64,000 nt of DNA from an uncultured Bacteroidales bacterium (GCA_903911085.1 CAIWCC010000104.1:1-64000); one strand, 5' to 3'. Shown: positions 8,120 to 17,579, counted from the first letter of the stretch. Numbers and translations: made by a program. The notes: generated by a model not told the origin, from the letters alone.

Positions 8120-9349
8120 TTATTTCATTCCATTTCGAAGTCTTTTCATAGCTTCTATTGTATCTTCTCTACTGCTAAATCCTGTAAATCTCATATAACC
8201 TTCGCCAGAGCTTCCAAACACAACTCCAGGAGTTCCAATTACTTGATGTTCATAAAGCAATTGTTGAAAGAACTTCCATGATATTTGATTATCGGGTGTT
8301 CTGAACCAGACATAAGGTGAATTAATTCCTCCGTAAACTTCCAACCCAGCCAATAGTAATTCTGACCTAATTAATGAAGCATTGGTCATATAATAATCAA
8401 CTAAAGCCTGCGATTCAATTTTTCCTTTATGCGAATAAATTGCTTCAGCAGCACGCTGAACTACATACGAAACTCCATTTGTATAATTAGTTATTCTTCT
8501 ATTCCACAGTTTGATAAGTGGCACTTCATCACCCATCTTAGTATATACCATTAGTTCATTTGGAAATATGGTATAACCGCAACGTAAACCCGTAAACCCT
8601 GCCGTTTTGGAAAAAGTTCTAATTTCTACAGCAACCTTTTTAGCTCCTTTTATCTCGTAAATACTACGAGGTACATTTGTTTCTTTAACATAAGATTGAT
8701 ATGCGCCATCGTAAACTATAATGCTTTGATGTTCTATTGCATAATCTACCCAGCGTTTTAATTCTGTTTTGTTTAATACAGTTCCTGTTGGATTATTTGG
8801 ATTGCATAAATAAATTATGTCTATCTTTTCTTTTGGTAATTCAGGAACAAACTTTGTATCGGCAGAACAACGTAAATATACAATATTGCTCCATTTCTGG
8901 TCATCGTTAATTACACCTGCTCTACCACTCATTATAGTTGCATTTTCGTAAACAGGATATACAGGATCGGCAATAGCAATTATGTTGTCGCGTCCTAGAA
9001 TGTGTCCAATGTTACCAATGTCTGATTTTGCACCATCATTCACAAATATTGTATCTTTTTCCAAAGTAACACCTAAAGTTCGATATTCTTTTAATATTTT
9101 CTCTATCAAAAAGTCATATCCTTGTGGTGGACTGTAACCCTTAAAAGTTTCCACACGTCCCATTTCGTCAATAGCTTTATGCATTGCTTGAACGGCTTCA
9201 TTAGGTAAAGGACGTGTTACATCACCAACCCCTAATCGAATAATATGTGAATTTGGATGCAGAATTTTATAGGCATTTATTCGCTTCTCTATGTCGTCAA
9301 AACAATAGATTTCAGGAGTTTTTAAATAATTCTCGTTTGCTAATGCCAT
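8120..9349 (-). CDS. dapL: LL-diaminopimelate aminotransferase
   Basis: DapL converts tetrahydrodipicolinate directly to LL-diaminopimelate using glutamate, bypassing DapD/DapC/DapE in lysine and peptidoglycan precursor synthesis. The 409-residue fold-type I PLP enzyme shows the family hallmarks: RLGVGDVTRPLP near residue 38, NDGAKSDIGNIG, CNPNNPTGTVL, and the PLP lysine in FSKTAGFTGLRCGY at about residue 247. These motifs are specific to DapL rather than AspC. It is upstream of glmS, a plausible pairing of two cell-wall precursor genes. No obvious promoter box was found in the 118 bp upstream, so it may be transcribed with the 9467 gene. Confidence 0.95.
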   Translation of the reverse strand: MALANENYLKTPEIYCFDDIEKRINAYKILHPNSHIIRLGVGDVTRPLPNEAVQAMHKAIDEMGRVETFKGYSPPQGYDFLIEKILKEYRTLGVTLEKDTIFVNDGAKSDIGNIGHILGRDNIIAIADPVYPVYENATIMSGRAGVINDDQKWSNIVYLRCSADTKFVPELPKEKIDIIYLCNPNNPTGTVLNKTELKRWVDYAIEHQSIIVYDGAYQSYVKETNVPRSIYEIKGAKKVAVEIRTFSKTAGFTGLRCGYTIFPNELMVYTKMGDEVPLIKLWNRRITNYTNGVSYVVQRAAEAIYSHKGKIESQALVDYYMTNASLIRSELLLAGLEVYGGINSPYVWFRTPDNQISWKFFQQLLYEHQVIGTPGVVFGSSGEGYMRFTGFSSREDTIEAMKRLRNGMK

Positions 9350-9466
9350 TTTTGAGATTGATTATTGAATATTTGTAGATGAATTTTCAAATTGAATATG
9401 CAAAATTGCATTTTTTTTCTGATTATCTAAAACAATTTCAGTGAAAAGATATGAAGAAGTGAAAAA

Positions 9467-10459
9467 TTATTTCATATTTACTATCGTTCTACCTTTTAAT
9501 TTGCCTTGCAAAATTAAATCTATTGTGTTTTTTACCTCATTCAATGTTATTTCCGTATAGATTTGCATTAAATTATCAGGTTTCCATTCGTTTGCCAATT
9601 TATTCCATAAGTTTGGTCGAAGTGAAGTGGGATAGTTTTGAGCCGAAATTCCAATCAGTGTAATTCCACGTAAAATAAAAGGAAATACTGTCATGTTCAG
9701 TTGAGTGGAAGATACACTACCACAAGTGGTTACAATACCTAATGGTTGTAGTGATTTTATAATGTTTTCTAAAATTGGTCCTCCTACAGTGTCAATTCCT
9801 CCTGCAAATTGAGCAGAAAGCATAGGACGTTTATCCACATTTTGAAACTCTACTCGAGAAATAATTTCTGAAACTCCTAGTTCTTTCAAAAATAAACTTT
9901 CCGACTCTTTTCCTGAAACTGCAACTGTTTGATAACCAAGTTTTGATAATAAAGAAATTGCAACAGAACCTACACCACCAGTTGCACCTGTTACAATTAT
10001 TTTACCAGCATTGGGTTTAACAAGTTCCGTTAAGCGTAAAGTTGATATGCCTGCAGTAAATCCAGCAGTTCCAATAATCATGGCTTCTTTCATCGACAAA
10101 TTTTTGGGCAGCATAATTACCCATTCGGATGGTACTCGTATATATTGTCCTAAACCACCAGAAGTATTCATTCCCAAATCATAACCTGTTACAATAACTT
10201 CATCTCCTTTTTTAAATTGATCATTTTCGGAGTGTTCAACAATACCTACTGCATCAATACCTGGTGTATGAGGGTAATTTTTAGTTACTCCTTTGTTTCC
10301 AATAGCAGAAAGTGCGTCCTTGTAATTGATTGATGAATAATAAACACGAATCAGAACTTCACCTATTGGCAAATCATTTGTTTCAAGTGTTTTTATTGAT
10401 TGAATAAATTCTCCATCAATTTGATCTATAACAAGTGCTTTATATTGAATGTTTTGCAT
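9467..10459 (-). CDS. YhdH/AcuI-type NADPH-dependent quinone/acrylyl-CoA reductase
   Basis: This is a zinc-free medium-chain dehydrogenase/reductase of the YhdH family. Characterised members (AcuI) reduce acrylyl-CoA to propionyl-CoA with NADPH; others are annotated as quinone oxidoreductases. The 330 residues include the GroES-like half with SSINYKDALSAIGNKGVTKNYP and the family-specific TPGIDAVGIVE, and a Rossmann half with GATGGVGSVAISLLSKLGY at about residues 155-173. No structural or catalytic zinc Cys cluster is present. It shares the strand with bactofilin upstream but is separated by a terminator hairpin. Substrate remains uncertain. Confidence 0.9.
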   Translation of the reverse strand: MQNIQYKALVIDQIDGEFIQSIKTLETNDLPIGEVLIRVYYSSINYKDALSAIGNKGVTKNYPHTPGIDAVGIVEHSENDQFKKGDEVIVTGYDLGMNTSGGLGQYIRVPSEWVIMLPKNLSMKEAMIIGTAGFTAGISTLRLTELVKPNAGKIIVTGATGGVGSVAISLLSKLGYQTVAVSGKESESLFLKELGVSEIISRVEFQNVDKRPMLSAQFAGGIDTVGGPILENIIKSLQPLGIVTTCGSVSSTQLNMTVFPFILRGITLIGISAQNYPTSLRPNLWNKLANEWKPDNLMQIYTEITLNEVKNTIDLILQGKLKGRTIVNMK

Positions 10460-10485
10460 GATAATAATTGTAATATTAAAAATAA

Positions 10486-10515
10486 AACGTTGAAGTAAAA
10501 AATCACCTCAACGTT
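10486..10515 (-). terminator. Terminator of the bactofilin gene
   Basis: AACGTTGA (10486-10493) pairs with TCAACGTT (10508-10515). On the minus strand the hairpin is followed by TTTTATTTTTA, fitting an intrinsic terminator after bactofilin. Confidence 0.7.
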
Positions 10516-10555
10516 AATTTATTTTTCTTGTTTTGTTCTAAGATCATTTAGAATA

Positions 10556-10924
10556 TTATTGAATTCCTGCACCATTTGAAGCGTCGCGCATTGAGCAAGT
10601 TCCGTTAAATATTGCATTTGGTTCTACCATCAACACTTTAGTTTTCACATCTCCAGAAATTACTGCTGTAGAACGTAATGATAAAGTTTCTGATACTACT
10701 AAGTCGCCATCAACTGTTCCTATTACTTCTGCATTAACGCAAGTGATAGAGCCTTTTAAAAAGCCTTTTTGTCCAATTACTACTTTACCATTACAGCTTA
10801 TTGTTCCTTCTACTTCACCATCAATCCTAAAGTCACTATCAGCGAATATTTTCCCAATAATTTTGCTACCGTTTGTTAGTGCGTTGTACATTGCACCGGC
10901 ATTATTTACTACTTCTTTAGCCAT
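10556..10924 (-). CDS. Bactofilin (polymer-forming cytoskeletal protein)
   Basis: Bactofilins assemble without nucleotide into filaments at the inner membrane and organise cell-wall enzymes and cell shape. The 122 residues contain a right-handed beta-helix built from short repeated rungs, starting at SKIIGKIFADSDFRIDGEVEG and continuing through CNGKVVIGQKGFLKGSI, NAEVIGTVDGDLVV and STAVISGDVKT. The short polar N and C termini are typical. It is monocistronic, with a -7 box upstream and a terminator downstream. It is adjacent and divergent to the surface-glycan cluster. Confidence 0.93.
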   Translation of the reverse strand: MAKEVVNNAGAMYNALTNGSKIIGKIFADSDFRIDGEVEGTISCNGKVVIGQKGFLKGSITCVNAEVIGTVDGDLVVSETLSLRSTAVISGDVKTKVLMVEPNAIFNGTCSMRDASNGAGIQ

Positions 10925-10950
10925 AAAATTTGCTATTTTTTTTCAAGCTT

Positions 10951-10958
10951 CAAAATTA
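10951..10958 (-). promoter_or_regulatory. -7 box of bactofilin
   Basis: On the minus strand the box reads TAATTTTG and lies 26 bp before the start codon. Confidence 0.45.
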
Positions 10959-11087
10959 CTACAATCTTTTTGAATAAAAAAATTATTCTCTCCAAAATAC
11001 CATATTAACATTAAATTTAGATGTATTTGACTTATTTTGCACAAATAATTAACATCAAATAAATAGTGATTTATAAAAAAAAAGTCT

Positions 11088-11095
11088 TACTTTTG
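11088..11095 (+). promoter_or_regulatory. -7 box of the first glycan cluster
   Basis: TACTTTTG matches TAnnTTTG and lies 42 bp upstream of the first FemAB-like gene. It is the only good candidate found for the six genes to 17425. Confidence 0.5.
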
Positions 11096-11137
11096 CTTTT
11101 TCATACATTATTAAAAAACACCTACATCTTTTTTTAA

Positions 11138-12106
11138 ATGAAAGTAATTAATACAAATAAAGAGCGTTATGTTTTATTTTGTCAACAGAATAAAAAAGTT
11201 CCACTATTTATGCAAGCTTGGTGGATGGATGCAGTTTGTAATTACAAGAATTGGGATGTTTTATTTTATGAAAAAAATAATAAAATTATAGCAGTTTGGG
11301 TTTACCATTTTGTAAAAAAGTTTGGATTGAAGTTAATTATACAACCACAACTTACTCAAATAAATGGAATTTGGATTGATTACCCAGATAATTTGTCTAG
11401 CAATGAAATTGTGTCGTTTGATAAAATTGTGATGACAGATTTGTTGAATCAATTTAAGAATGAAAAATTTTCTTATTACGATCAGAACTTTCATTATTCA
11501 ATAAAAAATTGGCTCCCATTTTACTGGAGAGATTTTAAGCAAACAACACGTTATACTTATCAAATTAATGATATATCAAATCCACTAAAATGTTTAGAAG
11601 AATTTAGTTATGCTAAAAGAAAGCAGATAAAAAAATCGAATAATAATTTTAAATGCGATTTTGAACTTAGTGGTGAAGATTTTTATAAACATGTAAAGTT
11701 GAATTTAAATGCTTTAGGCAAAAAAGTTAATTACAGTAATGAACTTTTCTTAAGGATTTATAATTCTTGTGTTTCAAGAAATCAAGGTTGCATAATTTCA
11801 GCTTTTGATGAAAATGAAAATTTACATGCAGCACTTTTTATTGTTTGGGATCAAAATAGTGCATTTAATCTTATATCAACAATCAATCCAAAATTCAAAT
11901 CATCAGGTGCTTCAACATTTGTTGTTTGGGAGGCTATCAAAGCAATGTCAAATAATACTCAAATATTTGATTTTGAAGGTAGTATGAGTGAAAATATCGA
12001 AAATTCTTTTCGTCAATTTGGGACTAATCAAGTTCCATATTTTAGAATTATAAAGCAAAAATCTTTGTTTCTTAAGTTAGTTTTTAGATTGAAAAGATGG
12101 AAATAA
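11138..12106 (+). CDS. FemAB/GNAT-like acyltransferase, first of a pair
   Basis: The 322-residue protein resembles GNAT-fold proteins of the Acetyltransf_6/FemAB type, which transfer an acyl or aminoacyl group to a cell-surface precursor. The C-terminal half is the recognisable part: SYAKRKQIKKS, AFDENENLHAALFIVWDQNSAFNLIST, SSGASTFVVWEAIKAM, and FDFEGSMSENIENSFRQFG near residues 283-301, followed by VPYFRI. The acceptor is unknown. It overlaps the next gene by 10 bp, and the two look like distant homologues. Position at the head of a glycosyltransferase cluster suggests that it modifies the glycan. Base composition is strongly AT-rich, like the following genes. Confidence 0.75.
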   Translation: MKVINTNKERYVLFCQQNKKVPLFMQAWWMDAVCNYKNWDVLFYEKNNKIIAVWVYHFVKKFGLKLIIQPQLTQINGIWIDYPDNLSSNEIVSFDKIVMTDLLNQFKNEKFSYYDQNFHYSIKNWLPFYWRDFKQTTRYTYQINDISNPLKCLEEFSYAKRKQIKKSNNNFKCDFELSGEDFYKHVKLNLNALGKKVNYSNELFLRIYNSCVSRNQGCIISAFDENENLHAALFIVWDQNSAFNLISTINPKFKSSGASTFVVWEAIKAMSNNTQIFDFEGSMSENIENSFRQFGTNQVPYFRIIKQKSLFLKLVFRLKRWK

Positions 12107-13071
12107 TTAATCAACAAGTTTTCTTCAAAATTATTCATGATTTTGATATCGTTCCATATACTCAATCGAAGGGAATGTGTGAAATGTACTCAATTGCAGG
12201 TAGAGAAAAAATTCATTTTTTTTCGAATGATGTTGAAACTCCAACAATGGCTTGTTTTGGTCACGAAAAAGTATTTTTTACGAAAAAAATGATTTTGATT
12301 GAAGGCGAATGTTTTAGAAAGAAAAGTGATATTAATTCCACAAGTATTAAAAGTTTTTACGCTGATATTTTGCAATTGGGCTATGACTTTGTTGAAGTGT
12401 GTTCCAACGCACCATATAATTTTAATTATGAAACTGGTTTACGCCAAGCAGGTTATCTACGTCCTGTTGGTCAGTTTTCAATGCCTATTACCAAGATAAT
12501 TGATTTGACTTCTGAAATAAAGTACAATCAAAATTGGAAACGAAATATTAAAAAATCACAATCTAATAACTTAAAATTTGAGGTGATAAATGAAATAACC
12601 AAACTGGATTCCGATGACTTCATTTCAATTTATAAAGAAATGTCTGAACGAAAATCCATGACATTATCTCTTAATTCACATCAAGTATTAACTTTATGCA
12701 AATCAAGCAATTTTCGGTTGTTTTTTGTTTCTCATGACAACATTCGACTGGCTGCAATTCTAATTCAAAATTCTAATTCACATGCAGGCTTGCTATATGC
12801 AGCAACAACTAAAAATGCTTTAACAGTTTTAGCTTCTTTTTTTATGTACAGTGAACTATTTGAATACTTAAAATCTACTGGATGTAAAACTTTTGATATG
12901 GAAAAATTAGTGCCATCTACAGATGCTGTTAATAGTGTTTTCCTTTTTAAAAATGGAGTTGAAGGTACTCATGTTCAACTAAATGGAGAATGGTCGTGGT
13001 ATCGAAAATCGTATTATAGGCCATTAATGTATTTTGTTAAGAAGTACCTTATGAAAAAGCGTGAGCTTTAA
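12097..13071 (+). CDS. FemAB/GNAT-like protein, second of a pair
   Basis: The 324-residue protein has the same overall layout as its upstream neighbour, though similarity is low. NQNWKRNIKKSQSNNLKFEV near residue 145 corresponds to the start of the second GNAT-like half; FRLFFVSHDNIRLAAILIQNSNSHAGLLYAAT and KTFDMEKLVPSTDAVNSVFLFKNG form its core, and a basic C terminus follows. FemAB-like proteins use paired GNAT domains. No catalytic residue can be named with confidence. The tandem with overlapping ends suggests that both act on the same product, possibly as a complex. Alternative: an inactive GNAT-fold scaffold. Confidence 0.65.
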   Translation: MEIINQQVFFKIIHDFDIVPYTQSKGMCEMYSIAGREKIHFFSNDVETPTMACFGHEKVFFTKKMILIEGECFRKKSDINSTSIKSFYADILQLGYDFVEVCSNAPYNFNYETGLRQAGYLRPVGQFSMPITKIIDLTSEIKYNQNWKRNIKKSQSNNLKFEVINEITKLDSDDFISIYKEMSERKSMTLSLNSHQVLTLCKSSNFRLFFVSHDNIRLAAILIQNSNSHAGLLYAATTKNALTVLASFFMYSELFEYLKSTGCKTFDMEKLVPSTDAVNSVFLFKNGVEGTHVQLNGEWSWYRKSYYRPLMYFVKKYLMKKREL

Positions 13072-13078
13072 TAATAAA

Positions 13079-14260
13079 ATGAATAAAACAGAAAATAAAA
13101 TACATATTCTTATGCTTCCATCTTGGTATTTACCACATGGTGGCCATTTTTGTAGAAATCAAGCGCAGGCACTCACTGAAAATGGAGTAAAAGTAAATAT
13201 ACTTGCCAATGTATCAATTTCTTGGATAAAATATGGAAAGAAGATTTTTAAGTTTCGCTGGCTTCCATATACTAGCATTGAAGATGGATTAGTAGTAGAA
13301 CGTTTTTTTTCGAGGAACATTCCATATTTTAAGAAACCAAATGGGTTATTGTGGAGTTGGCAAACACTTTGGCTGTACGATAAGTATGTAAAAAAGCATG
13401 GTAAACCTGATTTAATTCACGTACATAGTGTTTTATGGGGTGGATATGCGGCTTATCTTATCAATAAAAAAAGAGGTGTACCATATATAATAACTGAGCA
13501 TAGAGGTGTTTTTGCAGAATCGTGTGAATATGCTAGAAATGAATTTGTTGATTGGCAAACTCCTTATATGGAAAAAGCCTTTTCGAATGCTAAAGCTATT
13601 ATTCCTGTTTCGACTAAACTCATACCAAAAATTAAATCTTTTCTTAGAACCGATGTGCCAATACATCAAATATCAAATTTAGTTGATACAGATTTCTTTT
13701 ATTATAAAAAGAGAATTGTAGAAGAAGAAATTAAATTAGTGGCAGTTAATGGTTTTATGTTCGTCAAAGCCTATGATATATTGCTTCCTGCATTTGATTT
13801 GGTTTGTGATAAGTTGTCGAATTTACAATTAAGGATTGTTGGCGAAGACTTTATTGGACCTGAATTTGATAAAATATGGTCGAAAGTAAAACACAAGAAT
13901 AAAGTAACATTTGCAGGAGAGCTGGACATGGATGGTGTAAGAAGTGAGCTTTGGAAGGCGAATATTTTTGTTATTCCAAGTCGTGTTGAGTCTCAGTCTG
14001 TTTCTGCATTAGAAGCTCTGAGTACTGGATTACCGATGATTTGCACCACGGTAATTCCTACTGAAATGGCAAATGAAAAAACAGCAATTATTGCTCCAAT
14101 AGAGGATGTAAATTCATTATCTGTTGCGATTATTGAGATGACATCAAAATTTCAACAATTTGATGGTAATAGTATATCAAATCTAATTAGTAATTTGGCA
14201 AGTAAAAACGCTGTTTCAAATAAACTCATTGATTTGTATTCACAATTAATTCGTAATTAG
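13079..14260 (+). CDS. Glycosyltransferase family 4
   Basis: This is a GT-B fold retaining glycosyltransferase. The N-terminal half has ILMLPSWYLPHGGHFCRNQA and DLIHVHSVLWGGYAA; the C-terminal half shows the EX7E motif in VIPSRVESQSVSALEALSTG at about residue 300, where the first Glu is catalytic and the second binds the nucleotide sugar. I chose the ATG at 13079 (393 residues) over a GTG at 13061 that overlaps the previous gene by 11 bp; both are possible. It lies between FemAB-like proteins and a flippase, so it probably builds the lipid-linked repeat unit. Donor and acceptor are unknown. Confidence 0.9.
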   Translation: MNKTENKIHILMLPSWYLPHGGHFCRNQAQALTENGVKVNILANVSISWIKYGKKIFKFRWLPYTSIEDGLVVERFFSRNIPYFKKPNGLLWSWQTLWLYDKYVKKHGKPDLIHVHSVLWGGYAAYLINKKRGVPYIITEHRGVFAESCEYARNEFVDWQTPYMEKAFSNAKAIIPVSTKLIPKIKSFLRTDVPIHQISNLVDTDFFYYKKRIVEEEIKLVAVNGFMFVKAYDILLPAFDLVCDKLSNLQLRIVGEDFIGPEFDKIWSKVKHKNKVTFAGELDMDGVRSELWKANIFVIPSRVESQSVSALEALSTGLPMICTTVIPTEMANEKTAIIAPIEDVNSLSVAIIEMTSKFQQFDGNSISNLISNLASKNAVSNKLIDLYSQLIRN

Positions 14261-14261
14261 A

Positions 14262-15515
14262 ATGCAAAAAATACTGGAGATAAAAAAACTATTAACTAAC
14301 AATTTAAAAGTTATAGAGAATTATTTCTTTATGACTATTATACAAGTAATTGGATCATTAATTGGAATAATAATTTACCCATATTTAATTAGAAGTTTAG
14401 GTTCTGAAAGTTACGGTTTATATATTTTTGCACTTTCTATAGTAAGCTATTTTCTTAAGATTGTCTCTTTTGGATTTAGTTTGCCAGCAATAAAAGCCAT
14501 TTCTCAAAATGTTGACAACAAGGAGTTTAATAGCAAAGTTGTGTCAAGTGTAATTTCTGCAAAAGCATATTTATCAATTATTTCGACAATTGTCTTTTTC
14601 GTTTCTATTTATTTCATTCCTTTTTTGAATCAAAATATCTTGATTTATTGTATTTGTTTTACTCAAATTATTTCAGAGGTATTTTTTCCGTTTTGGTATT
14701 ACCAAGCAATGCAAAAAATGAGAATTATTGCCTTTTTGCAATTAGGAATTCGAATTCTTTCATTGCCTTTTATCTTTATTTTTGTCAAATTCACAAATGA
14801 TATTTTTATTTATGCAATAATTGGAACACTATCAAATATCATTGTAGCTATGCTCTCGATTGTACACTTAACAAAAAAAGAAAATATTAAGATTTGTTTT
14901 GTACCAATAAAACAGCTTAAAACATATTTCAAAGATGCATTACCGTTTTTCTGGTCTTCGTCAGCTAGTACTATTAAAACCGAAAGTATAACAACAATAA
15001 TTGGTATCTATTTTAGCATGGTCGATGTAGCACAATGGGATTTAGCGAATAAAATATTGCAGTTACCACGTATAATTGCGTCAAGTATTAATGAAGCAAT
15101 ATTCCCGAAAATGATAAAAGATACAAAAAAATCCGTAGTAAAACAAATCATTAAGTACGAATTTTTTTTAGGATTGGGAATTTTTATAATAATTGCTATA
15201 ACTGGACATTGGTTGGTATTATTACTTGGTGGAGAGGCAATGAGTGGAGCTTATCCTTTAACAGTAATTTTTAGTTTGACTATTTTACAAGGTTTAATAA
15301 TTGGTTGTTATTATAGTTTTGTATTTATCCCCAATTATAAATATTATTTTATTACAAAAAATCAAGTTCTATCTTTTTTCAGTTTTTTTGTGTTATGCAT
15401 CTCTGGGATACTGTTATTTAATAATATTTTTATAGTTGTTGCAGCATTGGTTTTATCGGGAACCTGCGAGATTGCATATTGTAACTATCTAATAAAGAAA
15501 TATAAATTGGCATGA
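14262..15515 (+). CDS. Polysaccharide flippase (Wzx/RfbX-like, MOP superfamily)
   Basis: The 417-residue protein is almost entirely hydrophobic, with about 12 predicted membrane segments, as in Wzx proteins that flip undecaprenyl-diphosphate-linked repeat units across the inner membrane. The N-terminal segment with VIGSLIGIIIYPYLIRSLGSESYGLYIFALS is the signature of the polysaccharide biosynthesis family. It starts 1 bp after the GT4 stop and ends overlapping the GT2 gene by 4 bp (ATGA), so translation is probably coupled. No Wzy-type polymerase is found in this cluster. Confidence 0.88.
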   Translation: MQKILEIKKLLTNNLKVIENYFFMTIIQVIGSLIGIIIYPYLIRSLGSESYGLYIFALSIVSYFLKIVSFGFSLPAIKAISQNVDNKEFNSKVVSSVISAKAYLSIISTIVFFVSIYFIPFLNQNILIYCICFTQIISEVFFPFWYYQAMQKMRIIAFLQLGIRILSLPFIFIFVKFTNDIFIYAIIGTLSNIIVAMLSIVHLTKKENIKICFVPIKQLKTYFKDALPFFWSSSASTIKTESITTIIGIYFSMVDVAQWDLANKILQLPRIIASSINEAIFPKMIKDTKKSVVKQIIKYEFFLGLGIFIIIAITGHWLVLLLGGEAMSGAYPLTVIFSLTILQGLIIGCYYSFVFIPNYKYYFITKNQVLSFFSFFVLCISGILLFNNIFIVVAALVLSGTCEIAYCNYLIKKYKLA

Positions 15516-16504
15516 AAACTCCTAAAGTATCAATTTTAGTTCCGATTTACAATGTTTCAAATTTTATTGAACGTTGTGCTCATTCTTTATTTCAACAAAC
15601 ATTTCAGGACATTGAATTTGTTTTTGTAAATGATTGTTCGACCGATGATAGTATGACAAAACTAATTCTTGTTATTGAACAATATCCATTAATTTATGAG
15701 CGAATTAAAATTATTAATCATTCAATCAATAAAGGACCTGGCACAGCACGTAATACAGCTATAGATGCTTCGACAGGTGAATATATTTCTGTAGTTGATA
15801 GCGACGATTATATTGAGCCAAATATGATTTATGAACTATATAGTAAAGCTTTAAGTGATGAAGCAGATATTACAGTGTGTGATTTTTTTATCGAATATGC
15901 TGACGATACTGTTATTAGAAGGGATGAAATTTGCCAAGATAAATGGGAGAATTTCAGACAAATGATATTACAAAATAATACTCATTCATGTTTGTGGAAT
16001 AAATTAGTGAAGAGGATTTTTTATGAAATGAACGAATGTAGAGTGCCTGAAGGTTTAAATACATCTGAAGATAGACATATTATTAGTAGAATGTTTTATT
16101 TTGCAAGTAAAATTTCAAAACTAGATAAAACTTTATATCATTATAATCAACATAATATAAATTCAATTACTTCCACTAGATCTGCTATGCATTTCGAAAA
16201 TGTTATTCAGTTTTGGAATTTGTTTGATGAATTTTTGATTGAACATGGATTAAATGAAAAATATAGATTGGAAGTATCTCAAACTAAAGCACGTGGAAAA
16301 GCTAGTTTAATGATTAATACTCAGTCATATTGTCTTCAAAAAAAATATAGTTATTTATTTTTAGCAGAAGAAAAAGAAAATTTTATTTTACTTGCTAAAG
16401 GTGAACGTTTATTGTTATTTCTATTACGAAGAAAATTAAATCTCATAGCTCTTCTATTTCAGTATTTATTGGTTTTCAAAAACAAAGGGAAGTTTAAATT
16501 GTAA
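15512..16504 (+). CDS. Glycosyltransferase family 2
   Basis: This GT-A fold inverting glycosyltransferase of 330 residues begins with KVSILVPIYNVSNFIERCAHSLFQQT. The DxD region is VVDSDDYIEPNMI near residue 92, which binds the metal and nucleotide sugar; TSEDRHI follows near residue 189. The C-terminal 60 residues are basic and hydrophobic and may associate with the membrane. The start overlaps the flippase stop by 4 bp. Its glycan substrate is unknown; it is followed by a fucosyltransferase-type gene. Confidence 0.88.
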   Translation: MKTPKVSILVPIYNVSNFIERCAHSLFQQTFQDIEFVFVNDCSTDDSMTKLILVIEQYPLIYERIKIINHSINKGPGTARNTAIDASTGEYISVVDSDDYIEPNMIYELYSKALSDEADITVCDFFIEYADDTVIRRDEICQDKWENFRQMILQNNTHSCLWNKLVKRIFYEMNECRVPEGLNTSEDRHIISRMFYFASKISKLDKTLYHYNQHNINSITSTRSAMHFENVIQFWNLFDEFLIEHGLNEKYRLEVSQTKARGKASLMINTQSYCLQKKYSYLFLAEEKENFILLAKGERLLLFLLRRKLNLIALLFQYLLVFKNKGKFKL

Positions 16505-16531
16505 TTGTTTATATTATATTTTCTGTCCATT

Positions 16532-17425
16532 ATGATAATTGTAGCTATTTATGGTGGTTTGGGCAATCAGATGTTTCAGTATGCCACGGCAAAGGCTGTT
16601 GCAGAGAGGCTTGGTGTGGAACTAAAGCTTGACTTGTCGTTAGTTAATGATAGAACACCAAGTCCTGGGTTTACTTTTAGGAACTTTGAATTAAACGCTT
16701 TTAATATAAATGAAAGTATTGCACACTCATGTGAAGTCAGAAAATTCGTTCCAAATTTGTGGAATGCTGGAAATATCCAAAAGAAATTATACAAAATTTG
16801 GAGATTATTGAATAACATATTCTTTTATTATGAAAAGAATAAGTTTCAATACGAAGAAAGAATCGAAGATATTCAGGATAATACTTATGTGTTTGGTTAT
16901 TTTCAGACTGAATTGTATTTTATGAAAAATAGACTCAATTTGCTGAATATATTTGAATTAAAAGATGAATTGAACATCGAAAGTAAAGCCATTGATACAC
17001 TAATTCAATCAATAAATTCAGTTTCGGTTCATATACGCAGAGGTGATTATGTCGATTCGATATACCATAGTTTATACGATTCGAGTTATTATCAAAAAGC
17101 TATCGAGATGATTAAAATTAAAATTGAAAATCCAGTATTTTATTTTTTTTCGGATGATATTCTGTGGGTGAAATCACAATTTAAAAACTTAGATATAAAA
17201 AAAGTATTTGTAGAGCTAGATAATGCTCAAAATCCAGCTGTAGATTTGATACTAATGTCTCATTGTAAGCATAATATATGTGCAAATAGTTCATATAGTT
17301 GGTGGGCTGCATGGTTAAATATAAATCCTGAAAAAATGGTTATCGCACCAAAGAAATGGTTTAAATCTGGTCCTTTTGCTTACAATACATATGATTTGAT
17401 TCCAACAGAATGGCTACAAATTTAA
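16532..17425 (+). CDS. Alpha-1,2-fucosyltransferase-type GT11
   Basis: GT11 enzymes transfer L-fucose from GDP-fucose to galactose in alpha-1,2 linkage. The 297-residue protein begins MIIVAIYGGLGNQMFQYATA, the family's defining N terminus, and contains SVHIRRGDYVDS (GDP-fucose binding, about residues 168-179) and a late ANSSYSWWAAWLN motif. I chose the ATG at 16532 because the family starts immediately before the GGLGNQ block; an in-frame TTG at 16505 would add nine residues. It is the last gene of the cluster and suggests a fucosylated, possibly host-like, surface glycan. No GDP-fucose synthesis genes are in the window. Confidence 0.92.
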   Translation: MIIVAIYGGLGNQMFQYATAKAVAERLGVELKLDLSLVNDRTPSPGFTFRNFELNAFNINESIAHSCEVRKFVPNLWNAGNIQKKLYKIWRLLNNIFFYYEKNKFQYEERIEDIQDNTYVFGYFQTELYFMKNRLNLLNIFELKDELNIESKAIDTLIQSINSVSVHIRRGDYVDSIYHSLYDSSYYQKAIEMIKIKIENPVFYFFSDDILWVKSQFKNLDIKKVFVELDNAQNPAVDLILMSHCKHNICANSSYSWWAAWLNINPEKMVIAPKKWFKSGPFAYNTYDLIPTEWLQI

Positions 17426-17579
17426 AAAAATATTTGTAAAAATAGTGTTGAAATTAGCAGTTGAATTAATTAAATTGTTGTAAATCATTATTATAGTTGA
17501 TTTTAGTTTGCTATTATAAGTTAAATGTGTTGGTTAGATATTTTTGAATAAAAATCTATATCTTTATATTGAACTATAT

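Noticed and set aside
10486-10515. Operator or repeat between YhdH-type gene and bactofilin
   Set aside because: The position just after bactofilin and the T-run on the transcribed strand are sufficiently explained by a terminator.
13061-13078. GTG start for the GT4 gene overlapping the second FemAB-like gene
   Set aside because: An ATG at 13079 directly precedes the normal family N terminus; the extra six residues have no counterpart.
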